6,078 nt of DNA. Source: Gemmatimonadota bacterium. GTDB lineage: Bacteria; Gemmatimonadota; Gemmatimonadetes; Gemmatimonadales; GWC2-71-9. Positions 6,058 through 6,078 of the stretch are shown here, piece by piece; position 1 is the first letter of the stretch; each line of letters opens with the position of its first letter. The notes beneath the pieces were generated by a model that saw nothing but the letters and a program-made list of their open reading frames with translations, was not told the DNA's origin and did no database searches. The translations under genes and the position numbers were made by a program. The stretch spans positions 1 through 6,078 of the forward strand of contig JAOUDR010000192.1 in the NCBI GenBank assembly GCA_029859185.1, read 5' to 3'.

Positions 6058-6078
6058 CTACTGCTTCACGAACGTCGC
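6058..6078 (-). CDS. Possible 3' end of a minus-strand gene, partial
   Basis: Read on the minus strand from the right edge, one frame gives ATFVKQ followed by TAG (6060-6058). A stop 27 bp beyond a strong hairpin, facing a plus-strand gene, would fit a convergent neighbour sharing that terminator, as seen at the pilin/peptidase junction. Six residues cannot identify a gene, and a stop codon here may be chance. Confidence 0.22.
   Translation of the reverse strand, partial: ATFVKQ

Overview
The window is high-GC, densely coded bacterial DNA. It holds four well-supported protein genes, one of them cut by the left edge. The gene repertoire is an exported S46 dipeptidyl-peptidase, a DUF1028 protein with a signal peptide ending in AVAQ, and a large PilX/DUF4900-type pilus protein. 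Together with the high GC this suggests Gemmatimonadota or a similar soil or marine phylum such as Acidobacteriota. That placement is inference from family distribution and protein style; there is no rRNA or marker gene to confirm it.

Layout, left to right. (1) Positions 1-1748, plus strand: the 3' part of a large type IV pilus-like minor pilin, whose true start lies upstream of the window. (2) Positions 1765-1800: a strong hairpin terminator with a 16-bp stem, between two convergent genes. (3) Positions 1832-3931, minus strand: a complete 699-residue S46 serine dipeptidyl-peptidase with a signal peptide, an assignable catalytic triad and a Gly at the P1-specificity position, which argues for DPP7-type rather than DPP11-type (acidic) specificity. 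(4) Positions 3932-4131: a 200-bp divergent intergenic region that must carry the 5' signals of two genes and contains two small perfect dyads. (5) Positions 4132-5175, plus strand: an exported DUF1028 protein (Ntn-hydrolase-like fold family) with a C-terminal peptidoglycan-binding-like domain. (6) Positions 5295-5972, plus strand: a four-helix membrane di-iron fatty acid hydroxylase with the full set of histidine clusters. (7) Positions 6002-6031: a second hairpin, then a possible 3' end of a minus-strand gene at the right edge.

Functionally this is an envelope-facing neighbourhood: a surface pilus component, a secreted peptidase, a secreted and probably wall-associated DUF1028 protein, and a membrane lipid hydroxylase. 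The S46/DUF1028 divergent pair is the only arrangement suggesting shared regulation; a joint role in peptide or wall turnover is speculative. I see no mobile element, CRISPR array, tRNA, rRNA or defence locus, and no convincing evidence of a wholly new system. The most informative points are residue-level: the specificity residue of the peptidase, the loss of Glu5 and the calcium-type loop in the pilin, and the buried candidate nucleophile of the DUF1028 protein.
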